A stretch of DNA of 64,000 nt, taken from contig JAODUP010000269.1 in NCBI GenBank assembly GCA_025642065.1, forward strand, positions 424,501 through 488,500, given 5' to 3'. Within the stretch, counting starts at the first letter, position 1. Each line of letters starts with the position of its first letter. Under the pieces are notes generated by a model that was not told the origin of the DNA, made no database searches, and saw nothing but the letters and a program-made list of their open reading frames with translations. Positions 62,617 through 64,000 of this stretch are shown piece by piece. Made by a program: the position numbers and the translations under genes. This stretch comes from Paralvinella palmiformis. Its lineage: Eukaryota > Annelida > Polychaeta > Terebellida > Alvinellidae.

Positions 62617-64000
62617 AATAAACAGCCAGCTTTATTACTTACTGGTAGTTTCAGATTCACTTGATGCCCTTTACTAATTATTGACCACACTTGTTCTATA
62701 AACAACGTAACACAGTAACATATTTTTTATAGAAATTATTCCAATATTATTTTAATGCCAACCAAATAAAGAGTGATTTGAATATGAAATAATGTTTGCG
62801 TTATCATAGATTTTTTAATATCCAATTTATGTGACCATAATTTCGTATAAGTTACTGATATTATTAGGATGATTAACTAAGTTGGTCAGTGGCCAGTTTT
62901 GGAAATGTGTAACTTAACCCGAGTTCTGTCAGAAATGGTGATGTTTTCCATCTCATTAATGATCCTAAGTAGTGATTTTCAGAATTAGTTATTGTTGTGA
63001 CACTGATATGTATCTTTTTTGTCAATATTTTATTTAATCAATTCTTAAAAAAACGTGCCCCTAAATTAACCACAACACGTGGATACTGTATTTGTGCTTA
63101 TAATCTTTTGTTATTGTTGAGTGCATGTAATTCACTGTTATGTCACTGTTTGATTTGACTGATATGAACACCACAGTACCGTATGTACGGTGTAGATTTA
63201 TAAGATGATGGATGTGGCCATTATTTAGTTTCACCAAAAAAGTATCTCTGATAACATTTGCTGATGCATAAGAAACTTGCATCGACTCATTCACCAAGGG
63301 AATACTTGGTTGCTGTGAAGTCACTTACATTATATACATTGTTATCAGTCCACCAGCACCAAGTCTAGAAAATCAATCATTATGTCTCAGTTGAGATTCC
63401 AAAATATCCAGACACCTGTTACCCACTTGGTTAAATCCTCTTATTTGATTGATGTTATGTAGGGTTAATATAAAAATGGGATTGTCCACATTATGCTCTT
63501 CAACGATGCTTCAGTGCTGTTTTTTCCCCATTCATGACAGTTTAGGTTTTACTGTAATATGGTTTGGTCTTTGGCACAATTCAAGGTATCCATAATTTGG
63601 AAATGTTGACAAAATCTATAATCATTGAACGATGACTTGAAAACTATCTAAAACCATTAAAAAAAGATTTGAACATAGCTTTCATAATTCCTGTTTGACA
63701 TTTCAGAATCATTACCAGTTGTAACTGATTACTAATAGTAATATATCAGTTTTAGTTTTTATTCTTGTTTAATCTAACTGCTGTTAATAAGATGAAGTGT
63801 GTAACTCAACTAAGTTAAATATCTTGTAATTCGTGACACTTTTTCATTTCTATAAACATGAATAATATGTGTGTGTGTGTGTGTGTTGCAAAACCTATAT
63901 TATTTAGCACATTCGTATTAAATATTGATCTGCCTACATTACCTGGCAGTAGTTAAAAGTAAGGAAAAGACTGATACTTTACTGTGGGCATTTTCCTGAA

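Overview
This window is an AT-rich animal nuclear genome segment. It has spliced protein-coding genes with GT-AG introns, abundant (TA)n, (GT)n and (CT)n microsatellites, tRNA-derived SINEs, decayed LINEs and hAT-type DNA transposons. There are no prokaryotic operons, rRNA or canonical tRNA genes. The JNK and SLC16 proteins and the repeat types fit an invertebrate metazoan; a lophotrochozoan, possibly a mollusc, is my inference and the species is not identified.

Layout. 1-7.1 kb: two broken APE-type LINEs in opposite orientation (about 95-2285 forward; about 5595-7127 reverse) separated by AT-rich DNA, with one short terminal-inverted-repeat element at 2739-3192. 7.1-12.7 kb: microsatellites, an 18-bp minisatellite, a decayed SINE and an 800-bp 15-bp minisatellite. 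12.8-14.9 kb: an unrecognised four-exon gene on the minus strand (320 codons as modelled) with a lysine-rich C-terminus; its modelled first exon lies inside a 414-bp element with 19-bp terminal inverted repeats. 16.2-16.6 kb: a 33-bp minisatellite. 18.4-19.8 kb: a frameshifted ZMYM1/hAT-like transposase relic. 21.4 and 31.6 kb: two LINE 3' tails cut at the same base.

26.5-31.0 kb: a complete five-exon SLC16 (monocarboxylate-transporter family) gene on the plus strand, 585 codons, all introns in phase 1. Its third intron carries a P2X7-C-terminus-like fragment and SINEs. 32-39 kb is a transposon-rich interval: a TIR element nested in a dispersed repeat, a SINE with an 11-bp target-site duplication, a hAT transposon with inverted termini and a dead minus-strand transposase, a LINE tail, and a 1.39-kb tandem duplication.

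45.1 kb to the end: the 5' part of a c-Jun N-terminal kinase gene (JNK/MAPK8 family) on the plus strand. Three coding exons encode the glycine loop, the catalytic lysine and the alphaC glutamate; introns are 11.1 kb and 1.6 kb, then a third intron runs off the window. Several SINE copies, an inverted repeat copy and a near-perfect hairpin lie in the first intron.

The three genes show no functional link. The strongest items for follow-up are the unrecognised gene with its element-embedded first exon, the tandem duplication that begins inside a LINE tail, and the filled/unfilled pair of a dispersed repeat that defines a DNA transposon insertion. I saw no clear previously undescribed biological system.
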